Below are positions 43,016 through 52,918 of a DNA stretch of 60,389 bases, piece by piece. The DNA lies in assembly GCA_900322095.1 (NCBI GenBank), contig ONYS01000001.1, positions 1-60,389 of the forward strand. Direction: 5' to 3'. The stretch's first letter is position 1, and each line of letters opens with the position of its first letter. This DNA is from an uncultured Prevotella sp. (GTDB taxonomy: Bacteria > Bacteroidota > Bacteroidia > Bacteroidales > Bacteroidaceae). Both the position numbers and the translations under genes were made by a program. Below the pieces are notes generated by a model. That model was not told where the DNA came from, made no database searches, and was given only the letters and a program-made list of their open reading frames with translations.

Positions 43016-43729
43016 ATGGTTTATATACAACTCGCCCAAAACAATCCTCACAAGTTGAGTTTTTATCTTGCTATGGAAGAATACGTCGCCAAAGCATTGG
43101 ATTTAAGCGACGATTGTTTCTTCATGTGGCAGGTAGAGCCCACAGTGATTTTTGGCCGCAATCAAGATGTTGAGAATGAGGTAAACTTGGAATACTGCAA
43201 GTCACACTGTATCAACTTCTTTCGCCGAAAGAGCGGCGGAGGCTGTGTATATGCCGACATGAGCAACGTGATGCTTTCTTATATCACCGCCGAGGACAAT
43301 GTCGAAGAGACCTTCAAGCGTTACCTGCAGATGATCAGCGAGACTTTGGAGAGCATCGGACTCAAGGACGTTCATCCCAGTGGTCACAACGACATCATGA
43401 TTGGCGAGAAAAAGGTCAGCGGCAACGCCATCTATCATCTGCCAGGGAAAATCATTGCACATGGCACCCTGCTGTATGATACCGACATGGAGCACATGCT
43501 TCACGCCATCACTCCTTCCAAGCAAAAGCTGTCGAAACATGGCGTACAGAGCGTCAGGCAGCGCATTTGCCTGCTGAAGGATTACACCGACATGAGTTTT
43601 CCCGACATCAGAAAGCACATCAGAGAGCATTTGTGCAACAGCACATACGCCCTGGGTGAGGGAGATGAAGAGAAAATAAGAATAATTGAACAAGAATATC
43701 TTCAACCAAAATTTATCTATGGAAAATAA
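43016..43729 (+). CDS. lplA: Lipoate-protein ligase (LplA/LipB fold)
   Basis: A 237-residue enzyme that activates lipoate with ATP and attaches it to lipoyl domains. Motifs: FRRKSGGGCVYADMSNVMLSY near 63-83 (the RR.GGG lipoyl-AMP loop), GHNDIMIGEKKVSGNAIYH near 123 with the catalytic Lys in KKVSGNA, and IIAHGTLLYD near 147. It lacks the C-terminal accessory domain of E. coli LplA, so it may need a partner or work as a single-domain ligase. It heads the glycine-cleavage operon, where its target would be Lys64 of GcvH. The stop overlaps the gcvT start by 11 nt. Confidence 0.92.
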   Translation: MVYIQLAQNNPHKLSFYLAMEEYVAKALDLSDDCFFMWQVEPTVIFGRNQDVENEVNLEYCKSHCINFFRRKSGGGCVYADMSNVMLSYITAEDNVEETFKRYLQMISETLESIGLKDVHPSGHNDIMIGEKKVSGNAIYHLPGKIIAHGTLLYDTDMEHMLHAITPSKQKLSKHGVQSVRQRICLLKDYTDMSFPDIRKHIREHLCNSTYALGEGDEEKIRIIEQEYLQPKFIYGK

Positions 43730-44807
43730 AAGAACCTGTCTTTACGACCGGCATGTGGCCTTAGGAGCCTTGATGCAGCCTTTCGGCGGTTTCGACATGC
43801 CCATTCAGTACACTTCTATTTTGGAAGAACACAATGCTGTACGCCAGCATTGCGGTGTTTTTGACGTGTCCCACATGGGCGAAGTGTTCGTCAGTGGACC
43901 TGACGCAGAGCGCTTCGTCAACCACATCTTCACCAATGATGTGCGTGGATTGAACATAGGTAAGGTAATCTATGGCATGATGTGCTATGAAGATGGAGGC
44001 ACCGTCGACGATACCTGCATCTGCAAATTGGGCGATGAATTGTTCCTTCTGACCATCAATGCTGCCAACATCGACAAGGATGTGGATTGGATTATGGGTC
44101 ACAAAGAAGGCTTCGATGTGAAGATAGAGCACAAGAGCGACTACTATGGTCAGCTAGCCGTCCAGGGCCCCGAGTCTGAAAGCGTGATGACCGAGGTGCT
44201 GGGAATCGAGTGCGCCGAGCTCAAGTTCTACGAGGTGAAGACCTTGCAAAAAGACGGCGAGGAGATTATCGTATCCCGAACAGGCTACACGGGTGAGGAC
44301 GGCTTCGAGCTTTACGGCTCTCATGCCTTCATCGTGAACCAGTGGGACAAGCTGATGGCCAGCAAGCGCTGCGCACCCTGCGGACTCGGCTGCCGCGACA
44401 CCCTGCGCTTTGAGGTGGGTCTGCCTCTCTACGGCGACGAACTTTCGAAGGACATCACACCTGTGATGGCAGGACTGAGCATGTTTGTCAAGTTTGATAA
44501 GCCCGAATTCATCGGCAAGGAAGCACTTCTCAAGCAGAAGACAGAAGGACCAGCCAAGCGCCTGAGAGGTATCGAGTTGGAGGGTCATGCCGTTCCCCGT
44601 CATGGATACACCGTTTTGAAAGACGGTAAGGAAGTCGGCTATGTGACCACAGGCTACCGTTTGATTTCTGTCGACAAGAGTTGTGCCGTAGCTTTGGTGG
44701 ACGCTTCCATCAAGTTGGGCGACAAGGTGGAGATTCAGATCAGAAAGAAGACTTTCCCCGGCACCGTAGTGAAGAAGAAATTCTACGACAAGCACTATCA
44801 CAAGTAA
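43719..44807 (+). CDS. gcvT: Glycine cleavage system T protein (aminomethyltransferase)
   Basis: A 362-residue folate-dependent enzyme. It takes the aminomethyl group from lipoyl-GcvH to tetrahydrofolate, giving methylene-THF and ammonia. It starts MENKRTCLYDRHVALGALMQPFGGFDMPIQY and has HCGVFDVSHMGEV, the catalytic-Asp region FTNDVRGL near 72-79, SRTGYTGEDGFELYG near 188 and CGLGCRDTLRFEVGLPLYGDEL near 224. The frame opens at 43686, but family alignment gives 43719, overlapping lplA. A stem-loop (44820-44847) separates it from gcvH. Confidence 0.96.
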   Translation: MENKRTCLYDRHVALGALMQPFGGFDMPIQYTSILEEHNAVRQHCGVFDVSHMGEVFVSGPDAERFVNHIFTNDVRGLNIGKVIYGMMCYEDGGTVDDTCICKLGDELFLLTINAANIDKDVDWIMGHKEGFDVKIEHKSDYYGQLAVQGPESESVMTEVLGIECAELKFYEVKTLQKDGEEIIVSRTGYTGEDGFELYGSHAFIVNQWDKLMASKRCAPCGLGCRDTLRFEVGLPLYGDELSKDITPVMAGLSMFVKFDKPEFIGKEALLKQKTEGPAKRLRGIELEGHAVPRHGYTVLKDGKEVGYVTTGYRLISVDKSCAVALVDASIKLGDKVEIQIRKKTFPGTVVKKKFYDKHYHK

Positions 44808-44819
44808 TAATAGTCAAGT

Positions 44820-44847
44820 CCGCTGGTCATCTTAAGGATGACAGCGG
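44820..44847 (+). other. Intercistronic hairpin between gcvT and gcvH
   Basis: CCGCT-G-GTCATC pairs with GATGAC-AGCGG (11 bp, one bulge, 5-nt loop). There is no T run, so read-through is expected. It could stabilise or process the message so that gcvH is made at a different level. Confidence 0.55.
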
Positions 44848-44894
44848 GCTGACGGATATAGAAACAATAAATTAATAAAATAAAAGAAGTAACT

Positions 44895-45275
44895 ATGACA
44901 AAAGTATTGGACGGACTTTTCTATAGCAAGTCACATGAGTTTGTAAAAGTAGAAGGTGATGAGGCCTACATCGGCATCACAGACTACGCACAGAAGGAAT
45001 TGGGCAACATCGTCTACGTGGATATGCCCGAAGTGGACGACGAAGTTACAGCAGGTGAGGAGTTCGGTGCTGTTGAGAGCGTGAAGGCTGCCAGCGACCT
45101 CAACTCTCCCGTCAGCGGAACTGTTGTAGAGGTGAACGACAAACTGGAGGACAAGCCTGAGCTGATCAACCAGGACGCTTTCGCCAACTGGATCATCAAG
45201 GTGAAACTCAGCGACAAGTCTGAACTCGACGGACTGATGGATGCTGAGGCTTACAAGAAATTGATTGAAGCCTAA
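44895..45275 (+). CDS. gcvH: Glycine cleavage system H protein
   Basis: A 126-residue lipoyl carrier protein shuttling the aminomethyl group between the P, T and L proteins. It starts VLDGLFYSKSHEFVKVEGDEAYIGITDYAQKELG and carries the lipoylated Lys64 in GAVESVKAASDLNSPVSG. The C-terminal LINQDAFANWIIKVKL strand is standard. The lipoate ligase at the head of the operon is the probable enzyme that modifies Lys64. Confidence 0.97.
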   Translation: MTKVLDGLFYSKSHEFVKVEGDEAYIGITDYAQKELGNIVYVDMPEVDDEVTAGEEFGAVESVKAASDLNSPVSGTVVEVNDKLEDKPELINQDAFANWIIKVKLSDKSELDGLMDAEAYKKLIEA

Positions 45276-45322
45276 GCCTCAAGCCACGACTTGAATTACA
45301 ACAGAACTAACAAAGCAATCAA

Positions 45323-46642
45323 ATGACTTATAAATATTTTCCACACACTGAGGAAGATATTCAAGAAATGCTGAACAAATGTGGTCTCAAGAATCTCGAC
45401 GATCTGTACGCCGAGATTCCTGAGGCTATTCGGTTTCGGCGAGAATATAATCTTCCGGATGAAAAGAGCGAGATAGAGATTCGCCGTTTCTTCAACGAAT
45501 TGGGTAAGGACAACAAGCAACTCACCTGCTTCACAGGCGCTGGTGTCTACGACCACTACACACCGGCCGTGATACCGAGCATCGTTGAGCGTTCTGAGTT
45601 CCTCACCAGTTACACGCCTTACCAGGCAGAGATCTCACAAGGCACACTGCATTACATCTTCGAATATCAGACCATGATGTGCAACCTCACGCAGATGCCT
45701 ATCAGCAATGCCTGTATGTACGATGGCAGCACCGCTACGGCTGAGGCTGTGATGATGGCCAGCAATGCCAACCGCAAATGCCACAAAGTGCTGGTGTCTG
45801 AGACCATCGATCCCAAGATCATGCTTGTCATTCGCACCTATGCCCACTTCCATGGCGTAGAATTGGAGACGATACCGGCAAAGGACGGCGTCACCTCCTT
45901 CGAAGCCTTGAAGGCAAAGTTGGATGAAGGCGGCGTTGCCGGCGTACTGGTACAGCAGCCCAACTTCTGTGGAATCGTTGAGGACTACAGTGGCTATGCT
46001 GATGCCTGCCATGAGAAGAAAGCACTGTTCCTTATGAATGCAAATCCCTTCGACCTCTCCATATTGAAGACACCAGGTGAATGGGGTGCCGACGTTGCCG
46101 TAGGCGACGGACAGAGTCTGGGAGTTCCCATGTCGTGGGGCGGACCTTACGTAGGATACATGTGCTGCACCGAAAAGCTCATGCGCAAGATGCCCGGCCG
46201 CATTGTGGGACAGACAACCGACCAGGATGGCAAGCGTTGCTTCGTGCTCACTCTTCAGGCCCGCGAACAGCATATTCGCCGCCAGAAGGCAACGAGCAAC
46301 ATCTGCTCCAATGAGAGTCTGATGGCTCTGTGGGTAACCATCTATTGCAGCATTATGGGCAAACAAGGCGTCAAGGAAGCAGCCCAACTCAGTTTCAACG
46401 GTGCTCACTACCTCGAGGAGCAGTTGGTGAAGACCGGACATTTCAAACTGGTCTACGACAAGCCGTTCTTCAATGAGTTCCTCGTCAGCTATGATGGCGA
46501 TGTGGACGCATTACAGAAGCGCTGGGAAGACAATGGCTTCTTCGGTGGCCTGAAGGTGGATGAGAATAAGATTCTCTTTGCCGTCACCGAACAGCGCACG
46601 AAAGAAGAAGTCGACCGACTGGTAGCTCTCGTCGGGGCATGA
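45323..46642 (+). CDS. gcvPA: Glycine dehydrogenase (decarboxylating) subunit 1
   Basis: A 439-residue N-terminal half of a split P protein. It begins YKYFPHTEEDIQEMLNKCGLKNLDDLYAEIPE and has FLTSYTPYQAEISQGTLHYIFEYQTMMCNLTQMPISNACMYDG, a core of the PLP-fold large domain without the cofactor lysine. RRQKATSNICSNESLMAL near residue 320 is also conserved. It forms a dimer of dimers with GcvPB to decarboxylate glycine. The split arrangement is found in many bacteria and in archaea. Confidence 0.96.
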   Translation: MTYKYFPHTEEDIQEMLNKCGLKNLDDLYAEIPEAIRFRREYNLPDEKSEIEIRRFFNELGKDNKQLTCFTGAGVYDHYTPAVIPSIVERSEFLTSYTPYQAEISQGTLHYIFEYQTMMCNLTQMPISNACMYDGSTATAEAVMMASNANRKCHKVLVSETIDPKIMLVIRTYAHFHGVELETIPAKDGVTSFEALKAKLDEGGVAGVLVQQPNFCGIVEDYSGYADACHEKKALFLMNANPFDLSILKTPGEWGADVAVGDGQSLGVPMSWGGPYVGYMCCTEKLMRKMPGRIVGQTTDQDGKRCFVLTLQAREQHIRRQKATSNICSNESLMALWVTIYCSIMGKQGVKEAAQLSFNGAHYLEEQLVKTGHFKLVYDKPFFNEFLVSYDGDVDALQKRWEDNGFFGGLKVDENKILFAVTEQRTKEEVDRLVALVGA

Positions 46643-46675
46643 TTTCTATTTTGATTACCTATAAATAAAGAAACA

Positions 46676-48106
46676 ATGAACAACAAATTATATGGTTCTC
46701 TGATATTCGAACTCAGCCATCCGGGTCGTCGGGCCTATTCGCTACCTCGCAATGAATTTGGAGACTACAGCGTTCCAGCTGACGAACAGCGTAAACATGA
46801 CGCTGAACTGCCGGAATGTGACGAGATGACTGTTGTGAGACATTATACCAATCACAGTGAGAACAACTTTGGTGTGGACAACGGTTTCTATCCGTTAGGC
46901 TCCTGCACTATGAAATACAATCCTTGCATCAACGAGGAGATTGCCATGCATCCCGCATTCGCCAATCTCCATCCTCTGCAGCCTGCAGATTCTGTGAAGG
47001 GCGCTGAGAAGGCTTATGACCTCTTGCAGCAGTATCTTTCTGAGCTTACGGGCATGAGCAAGTTCACGCTCAATCCTTGCGCTGGTGCACATGGCGAGTT
47101 GACCGGACTGATGATCATCCGCTCTTATTTTGAAAGCAAGCGCGACACCAAGCGCATCAAGGTCATTGTTCCCGACTCTGCCCATGGCACGAATCCTGCT
47201 TCTGCAGCTGTTTGCGGACTTGAGATCGTGGAAGTAAAGAGTAAGGAAGACGGACGCGTGGACGTTGAGCATTTGAAAACTCTGCTCGGTGACGATATCG
47301 CCGCAATGATGATGACCAACCCCAACACGCTCGGTCTTTTTGAGTACGATATTCCTGAGATTACAAAACTTGTACACGACTGTGGTGGTCTGATGTATTA
47401 CGATGGTGCCAATCTCAATCCTATGCTTGGTGCTTGCCGTCCTGGCGACATGGGCTTCGATGTGATGCACGTCAATCTGCACAAGACCTTCTCGACTCCT
47501 CACGGAGGCGGCGGTCCTGGCTCAGGTCCCGTAGGCGTGAGAGCAGGATTGGAGGAGTTCCTTCCTATGAACAATTCCACAACCGACAAAGACTTTGCTA
47601 TCTCAGTGAACCCTTACCACGGCAATTTCGCTGTAGAACTTCGCGCTCTTACCTACATTCTCACGCTCGGCAAACAGCACATCAAGATGGTGGGTCCACT
47701 CGCCACGCTGAATGCCAACTATATCAAGGAATGCCTAAAGGACGACTACGAACTTCCCATCGAAGGACTTTGCAAACACGAATTCGTATTCAACGGTCTG
47801 AAAGACAAGTCTACTGGCGTCACCACGATGGATGTGGCCAAGCGTCTGCTCGACTACGGCTATCATGCACCGACGATCTACTTCCCATTGCTTTTCCACG
47901 AGGCCATGATGATTGAGCCTACAGAGAATGAGAGCAAGGAGACCATCGACGGCTTCATCAACGTGATGCACAAGATAGCTGAGGAGGCAAAGAACAGTCC
48001 CGATGTGGTGAAAGGCGCTCCGCACAACACTCCTATCAAGAGAGTGGACGACGTATTGGCAGCCAAAGAGCCACATGTTTCCAACTGCACACTCAACTGT
48101 CTATGA
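46676..48106 (+). CDS. gcvPB: Glycine dehydrogenase (decarboxylating) subunit 2
   Basis: A 476-residue PLP-bearing half of the split P protein. The segment [20 protein letters not shown] near 62 is highly conserved. The cofactor Lys is Lys270 in [17 protein letters not shown]. Together with GcvPA it transfers the aminomethyl group of glycine to oxidised lipoyl-GcvH, releasing CO2. Its stop overlaps the start of the lpd gene by 4 nt. Confidence 0.96.
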   Translation: MNNKLYGSLIFELSHPGRRAYSLPRNEFGDYSVPADEQRKHDAELPECDEMTVVRHYTNHSENNFGVDNGFYPLGSCTMKYNPCINEEIAMHPAFANLHPLQPADSVKGAEKAYDLLQQYLSELTGMSKFTLNPCAGAHGELTGLMIIRSYFESKRDTKRIKVIVPDSAHGTNPASAAVCGLEIVEVKSKEDGRVDVEHLKTLLGDDIAAMMMTNPNTLGLFEYDIPEITKLVHDCGGLMYYDGANLNPMLGACRPGDMGFDVMHVNLHKTFSTPHGGGGPGSGPVGVRAGLEEFLPMNNSTTDKDFAISVNPYHGNFAVELRALTYILTLGKQHIKMVGPLATLNANYIKECLKDDYELPIEGLCKHEFVFNGLKDKSTGVTTMDVAKRLLDYGYHAPTIYFPLLFHEAMMIEPTENESKETIDGFINVMHKIAEEAKNSPDVVKGAPHNTPIKRVDDVLAAKEPHVSNCTLNCL

Positions 48107-49425
48107 GAGAGTTTGATTTAATAGTCATCGGCTCAGGTCCGGGCGGCTACAATACAGCAAGCTATGCAGCCAAAAATGGTCTGCAGGTTGCTATCGTGGA
48201 GAGCAACAAGGCGGGCGGCACATGCCTCAACATTGGCTGCATCCCCACGAAGTCGCTTGCCCACGATGCGGAACTGGTCAACGAGCGACAGCTTAGCAGT
48301 GAACTCAAAGCCGAGGCTTTTGCCAAGGCTATGAAGCGCAAAGAGGCTGTGGTGGATCAGCTCGTCAGCGGCGTTGAGACCCTGCTCGCTCAGCCGGGCA
48401 TCACTCTTCTGCGCGGTGTGGCTTCGTTTAAAGATGCCCACACGGTCGTTGTCAACGATGAAGAAATCGTCGGCAAGAACATCATCATTGCTACTGGCTC
48501 GCTCCCCAAGATGCCTCCTATCCCTGGCATCGACGGCGAGAACGTGATATCTTCCACCGAGTTGCTGTCGCTGGACAAATTACCCGAATCGCTCTGCATC
48601 GTCGGTGCTGGAGTCATCGGTATGGAATTCGCCTACATTCTGAACAGCTTCGGCTGCAAAGTGACGGTTGTTGAGTTCTTGAAAGAGTGCCTTTCCACGA
48701 TGGACGGCGATATTGCCAAGCGATTGCGGAAGGTTCATGAGAAGCAGGGCATCACGTTCTACTTCCAAAGTGGCGTGAAGCGAATCGAAGGCAATCAAGT
48801 GATCTTCGAACGCAAAGGAAAAGATCAGACCATCGAAGCAGAAAAGGTACTCGTAGCTACCGGCCGGAAGGCTAACATTGACAGTCTGCACTTGGAAAAC
48901 ACCGGTGTTGAGACCAACCGCCACGGCATTGTCGTCGACGACAACATGCGCACGAATGTAGAACACATCTTCGCCATTGGCGACTGCAATGCCCGTCAGA
49001 TGTTGGCCCACGCCGCCATGTTCCAAGGTTTCCGCGCTGTCAACACCATTTTGGGAAAGAGCGACAACATCCATCTCGACATCATGCCAGCGGCTGTTTT
49101 CACGCAACCTGAGGCAGCAAGCGTAGGACCGACAGAAGAGCAGTTGAAAGAGAATGAAACTGAATTCAAGACTTTCAAAGGCTTCTATCGTGCTAACGGA
49201 CGTGCGCTCTCGATGGAGGCTACAGAGGGAATGCTGAAACTCTTCACGGCTCCCGACGGAAAGCTTCTTGGCTGTCAATGCTACGGCGCTCATGCTGCCG
49301 ACATGATTCAGGAGGTAGCTTCTCTGATGAACATGGACGCCACCGTACAGCAATTGGCCGACATGGTTCACATCCACCCAACGCTCAGTGAAATATTGCA
49401 AGACGCTGCACGCTCAGCTCTTTAA
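48103..49425 (+). CDS. lpdA: Dihydrolipoyl dehydrogenase (L protein)
   Basis: A 440-residue FAD/NAD flavoprotein reoxidising dihydrolipoyl-GcvH. Features: FAD Rossmann motif [14 protein letters not shown], redox disulfide [13 protein letters not shown] (Cys41 and Cys46), NAD Rossmann motif [11 protein letters not shown] near 167, [17 protein letters not shown] near 288, and the C-terminal His-Glu pair in VHIHPTLSE. It is coupled to gcvPB by a 4-nt overlap and closes the operon. It might also serve other lipoate complexes, but no such genes are nearby. Confidence 0.95.
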   Translation: MREFDLIVIGSGPGGYNTASYAAKNGLQVAIVESNKAGGTCLNIGCIPTKSLAHDAELVNERQLSSELKAEAFAKAMKRKEAVVDQLVSGVETLLAQPGITLLRGVASFKDAHTVVVNDEEIVGKNIIIATGSLPKMPPIPGIDGENVISSTELLSLDKLPESLCIVGAGVIGMEFAYILNSFGCKVTVVEFLKECLSTMDGDIAKRLRKVHEKQGITFYFQSGVKRIEGNQVIFERKGKDQTIEAEKVLVATGRKANIDSLHLENTGVETNRHGIVVDDNMRTNVEHIFAIGDCNARQMLAHAAMFQGFRAVNTILGKSDNIHLDIMPAAVFTQPEAASVGPTEEQLKENETEFKTFKGFYRANGRALSMEATEGMLKLFTAPDGKLLGCQCYGAHAADMIQEVASLMNMDATVQQLADMVHIHPTLSEILQDAARSAL

Positions 49426-49433
49426 ATAATCAT

Positions 49434-49476
49434 CCACAAAAAAGAGGAGAAGTTTTTCTCCTCTTTTTTTGTGTGG
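49434..49476 (+). terminator. Terminator of the glycine-cleavage operon
   Basis: CCACAAAAAAGAGGAGAA pairs with TTCTCCTCTTTTTTTGTG across a short loop, with a long T run in the 3' arm. It begins 9 nt after the lpd stop. Confidence 0.9.
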
Positions 49477-49596
49477 AATAAACTCTACCTTTCGCTCAAA
49501 TCTACTTATGGTCTTCAGATGTGATGATATCTGTAGAGATTTCTCTTATCAAATACTCAAAAACTAGAACGAGAAAAGAAATTTTCAGCTAAAGCC

Positions 49597-49625
49597 TTGC
49601 TTTTCAAATAAAATCTGTATCTTTG
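49597..49625 (+). promoter_or_regulatory. Promoter of purA-hisS
   Basis: TTG (49597-49599), 18-nt spacer, TATCTTTG (49618-49625). The spacer is one base short of the usual range, but the -7 box is perfect. Confidence 0.7.
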
Positions 49626-49769
49626 TAACAAATATCTTCAAAACTCATACAAGGAGCTACACGCAAAGGAGTATGATTTACTTCTCAACCCACCTACACT
49701 GAACATGTAGGGAGTCGGGAGAAACAAAAATACAGAAGATTCAAGAAATTATAAACAACACTCAATAAC

Positions 49770-51050
49770 ATGGAAACAGGAAAAGTTGATGTCCTGCTGG
49801 GTTTACAGTGGGGCGATGAAGGCAAAGGAAAGGTTGTGGATGTACTCACACCGCGGTATGATGTCGTTGCTCGTTTTCAAGGTGGTCCCAACGCAGGCCA
49901 TACACTGGAGTTCCAAGGACAGAAATATGTACTTCGCTCCATTCCTTCCGGCATCTTCCAAGGAGGCAAGATCAATGTCATCGGCAATGGTGTCGTGCTG
50001 GCACCAGACCTTTTCATGGAAGAGGCTCAGGATTTGGAGAAGAGCGGTCATCCCTTGAAGGAGCGCCTGCACATCTCCAAGAAAGCTCATCTCATCATGC
50101 CAACCCACCGCATTCTTGACAGAGCCTATGAGGCCGCTAAAGGCAAGAACAAAGTAGGCACCACTGGAAAGGGCATTGGTCCTACCTATACCGACAAGGT
50201 GAGCCGCAACGGACTCCGCGTTGGCGATATACTGGAGAACTTCGACGAAAAATACGCCCAGCACAAGGAGCGCCACATGAAGATGCTCAAAGCTCTCGGT
50301 TGGACCGATTTCGAAGGCTTTGACGAGGTGGAGAAGAAGTGGATGAAAGGAGTAGAATACCTGCGCCAGTTCCCCATCGTAGACTCAGAGCATGAGATCA
50401 ACCACATCCTGCGCGAGGGGAAGAACATTCTCTGCGAGGGTGCTCAGGGAACGATGCTCGACGTCGACTTCGGCAGCTATCCCTTCGTGACTTCCAGCAA
50501 CACCATCTGCGCCGGAGCCTGCACTGGTCTGGGAGTAGGTCCAAACAAAGTTGGCAATGTCTTCGGTATCATGAAAGCCTATTGCACGCGTGTTGGTTCA
50601 GGTCCTTTCCCCACAGAACTCTTCGACGAGGCTGGTAAGACTATCCGTGCCATCGGCCACGAATATGGAGCTGTCACCGGTCGTGAGCGCCGCTGCGGTT
50701 GGATCGACCTCATCCAGTTGCGCTACAGCATCATGATCAACGGAGTCACCGAGCTCATCATGATGAAGAGCGATGTTCTCGACGGTTTCGACACCATCAA
50801 GGCTTGCGTGGGCTATCAGCTGAAGGACGGCACCGTGACCGACGAGCTCCCCTACTCTATCGACGACGTGAAGCCCGTCTACAAAGAATTCCCCGGTTGG
50901 AAGACCGACATGACCAAGTTTACTTCCGAAGACCAATTCCCACAGGCATTCAAAGACTATATCAAATTCCTCGAGGACTTCCTTGAGACGCCCATCGGAA
51001 TCATCTCTATCGGTCCTGACCGCGAGCAAACCATCGTAAGAAACAAATAA
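49770..51050 (+). CDS. purA: Adenylosuccinate synthetase
   Basis: A 426-residue enzyme joining IMP and aspartate with GTP, the first committed step to AMP. It begins METGKVDVLLGLQWGDEGKGKVVDVL (P-loop-like motif at 12-21), with the catalytic His in PNAGHTLEF. Further markers: GTTGKGIGPTYTDKVSR near 130, EGAQGTMLDVDFGSYPFVTSS near 222 and the GTP-binding end IGIISIGPDREQTI. A hairpin lies between it and hisS. Confidence 0.97.
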   Translation: METGKVDVLLGLQWGDEGKGKVVDVLTPRYDVVARFQGGPNAGHTLEFQGQKYVLRSIPSGIFQGGKINVIGNGVVLAPDLFMEEAQDLEKSGHPLKERLHISKKAHLIMPTHRILDRAYEAAKGKNKVGTTGKGIGPTYTDKVSRNGLRVGDILENFDEKYAQHKERHMKMLKALGWTDFEGFDEVEKKWMKGVEYLRQFPIVDSEHEINHILREGKNILCEGAQGTMLDVDFGSYPFVTSSNTICAGACTGLGVGPNKVGNVFGIMKAYCTRVGSGPFPTELFDEAGKTIRAIGHEYGAVTGRERRCGWIDLIQLRYSIMINGVTELIMMKSDVLDGFDTIKACVGYQLKDGTVTDELPYSIDDVKPVYKEFPGWKTDMTKFTSEDQFPQAFKDYIKFLEDFLETPIGIISIGPDREQTIVRNK

Positions 51051-51061
51051 ACAGTATCATC

Positions 51062-51090
51062 AGCGTCCTGGCCCCAAAAGGCAGGACGCT
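51062..51090 (+). terminator. Possible attenuator/terminator between purA and hisS
   Basis: AGCGTCC-TG-GCC pairs with GGC-A-GGACGCT around CCAAAA, then TTGTTCT. The stem is GC-rich but the T run is short. hisS has no visible promoter of its own, so partial read-through is likely. Confidence 0.55.
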
Positions 51091-51110
51091 TGTTCTAAAA
51101 CAACAACATT

Positions 51111-52475
51111 ATGGCAAATAACACCAGCATTCCAAAGGGTACGCGCGACTTTGGCCCTGAGGAGATGGCAAAAAGAAACTACATTTTCAACACTATAAAA
51201 GATGTGTATGCACTCTACGGCTTCCAGCAGATAGAGACTCCGGCCTTGGAGACGCTGCACACGCTGATGGGAAAATATGGCGAGGAAGGCGACAAGCTCC
51301 TTTTCAAGATTCTCAATTCAGGCGACTATCTGAAGAATATCAGCGACGAGGAACTCATGGGGCGCAACACGCTTTATCTGCAGACGCGTCTTTGCGAGAA
51401 AGGACTTCGCTATGACCTCACCGTGCCTTTCGCCCGCTACGTGGTGATGCACCGTGATGAGCTTCAACTTCCGTTCAAGCGCTACCAGATTCAACCCGTA
51501 TGGCGTGCCGACCGCCCGCAGAAAGGCCGCTACCGCGAGTTCTATCAGTGCGATGCAGACGTTGTAGGTTCTGACTCATTGCTCAACGAAGTGGAACTCA
51601 TGCAGATCGTAGACACGGTGTTCCAACGCTTCGGTGTACGCGTTCAAATCAAAATCAACGACCGAAAGATTCTCTCGGGAATAGCCGAAGTGATTGGCGA
51701 AGCCGAAAAGATTGTCGACATCACTGTTGCCATCGACAAACTGGAGAAGATAGGCATCGATAACGTCAACGACGAACTGCGTCAGGATGGCATTAGCGAA
51801 GAGGCCATCGAGAAGCTTCAGCCCATCATTGCACTCAGCGGAACCAACGAGGAAAAGCTCGACACGATGGACGAGGTGCTCAAGGATTCAGAGATCGGCC
51901 GCAAGGGCGTTGAGGAACTGCGCTTCATCCTCGGCACATTGAAGGAGATTGGCTTAGTGAACGAAATTCAATTCGACCTTACCCTTGCCCGTGGACTGAA
52001 CTATTACACGGGCGCCATCTTCGAAGTGAAGGCTCTCGACACACCGATGGGCAGCATCACAGGTGGCGGACGCTACGACAACCTCACTGGCATCTTTGGT
52101 ATGCCCGGACTTTCCGGCGTTGGTATCTCTTTCGGTGCCGACCGCATCTACGACGTACTCAATGCGCTCGACCTTTATCCCAAGGAGGCCATCAGCACCA
52201 CACAACTCCTGTTTATCAATTTCGGCGAGAAAGAAACGGCCTATTGTCTTCCCATTGCAGCCCAAGCAAGAAAGGCGGGGATCCGCGTGGAAGTCTATCC
52301 CGACAAAGCCAAGATGAAAAAACAGATGAGTTATGCCAATGCCAAGAAGATTCCGTTCGTTGCCCTAGCCGGTGAGAATGAGATTGCCGCTGGAAAAGTG
52401 ACGCTCAAGAATATGGCTACTGGCGAACAGCAATTGGTCGACGCCAAAGAACTCATCGCTAGTGTTCTGCAATAA
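51111..52475 (+). CDS. hisS: Histidyl-tRNA synthetase
   Basis: A 454-residue class II synthetase. Motif 1 is near [38 protein letters not shown]. Motif 2 is [19 protein letters not shown]. The histidine A loop [14 protein letters not shown] lies near 288 and motif 3 [15 protein letters not shown] near 340. The C-terminal anticodon-binding domain starts near 365. It charges tRNA-His; length is normal. It shares a message with purA unless the intervening hairpin terminates. Confidence 0.97.
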   Translation: MANNTSIPKGTRDFGPEEMAKRNYIFNTIKDVYALYGFQQIETPALETLHTLMGKYGEEGDKLLFKILNSGDYLKNISDEELMGRNTLYLQTRLCEKGLRYDLTVPFARYVVMHRDELQLPFKRYQIQPVWRADRPQKGRYREFYQCDADVVGSDSLLNEVELMQIVDTVFQRFGVRVQIKINDRKILSGIAEVIGEAEKIVDITVAIDKLEKIGIDNVNDELRQDGISEEAIEKLQPIIALSGTNEEKLDTMDEVLKDSEIGRKGVEELRFILGTLKEIGLVNEIQFDLTLARGLNYYTGAIFEVKALDTPMGSITGGGRYDNLTGIFGMPGLSGVGISFGADRIYDVLNALDLYPKEAISTTQLLFINFGEKETAYCLPIAAQARKAGIRVEVYPDKAKMKKQMSYANAKKIPFVALAGENEIAAGKVTLKNMATGEQQLVDAKELIASVLQ

Positions 52476-52571
52476 CAGACAGAGTTGGCTATCTTATCTT
52501 TAGAAAAGATAAAGATAACTTTTCGATAAGTTCTTCGCCATAAGTGAAGACGGACATCACAAATTTGCAGC

Positions 52572-52620
52572 CCTTGCAACTTCTTCCCTATATATAAAAT
52601 AGGTATAGGAAGTTGCAAGG
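52572..52620 (+). terminator. Terminator after hisS
   Basis: CCTTGCAACTT pairs with AAGTTGCAAGG, with an inner CCTATA/TATAGG stem, followed by ACTGCTTTTATTG. It lies about 97 nt past the hisS stop. Confidence 0.72.
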
Positions 52621-52751
52621 ACTGCTTTTATTGTGCACGCGATAATCTCTGCAAATGAGTAAGGGGCTCTAAGTTTTTGCGTGGGTAATATGAGGAAAAG
52701 TAGAGGACCAGATATTCTACGCTTAGAAAAGAATCCATCAAGTCTTGCAGG

Positions 52752-52918
52752 AAGCAGAACTAACGATAATTGAGATCTGAATTGCCGATAATTGAGACCA
52801 GAATTGCCGATAATTGAGAGCAGGATTGCCGACAGTTGATAGTAGAACTGCTGACAGCTGTCAGCAGAACTGCCGACAATTGAGAGCAGAACTGCTGACA
52901 GCTGTCAGCAATCTTCAA
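52752..52918. repeat. 22-bp-periodic tandem array, seven units plus a leading half unit
   Basis: Units start at 52765, 52787, 52809, 52831, 52853, 52875 and 52897, always 22 bp apart. The consensus is close to GAYARYTGAGAGCAGAAYTGCY. A half unit (52752-52764) precedes and the last unit diverges after 14 bp. Units 5 and 7 read GACAGCTGTCAGC, which with the preceding bases makes perfect palindromes, for example CTGCTGACAGCTGTCAGCAG at 52848-52867. No ORF spans it. The first array at 15666-15825 has the same period. Confidence 0.93.

Larger units (their letters stand above)
49426..49769. other. Intergenic region with the purA promoter and leader
   Basis: About 340 nt: glycine-operon terminator, then an AT-rich stretch, the purA promoter (49597-49625) and a leader of about 135 nt. 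The leader contains a small stem CCTACA/TGTAGG (49693-49711). No ORF is supported. Confidence 0.6.

Noticed and set aside
52752..52918. Coding tandem repeat (repeat-containing small protein)
   Set aside because: The period of 22 is not a multiple of 3 and no open frame spans the array.
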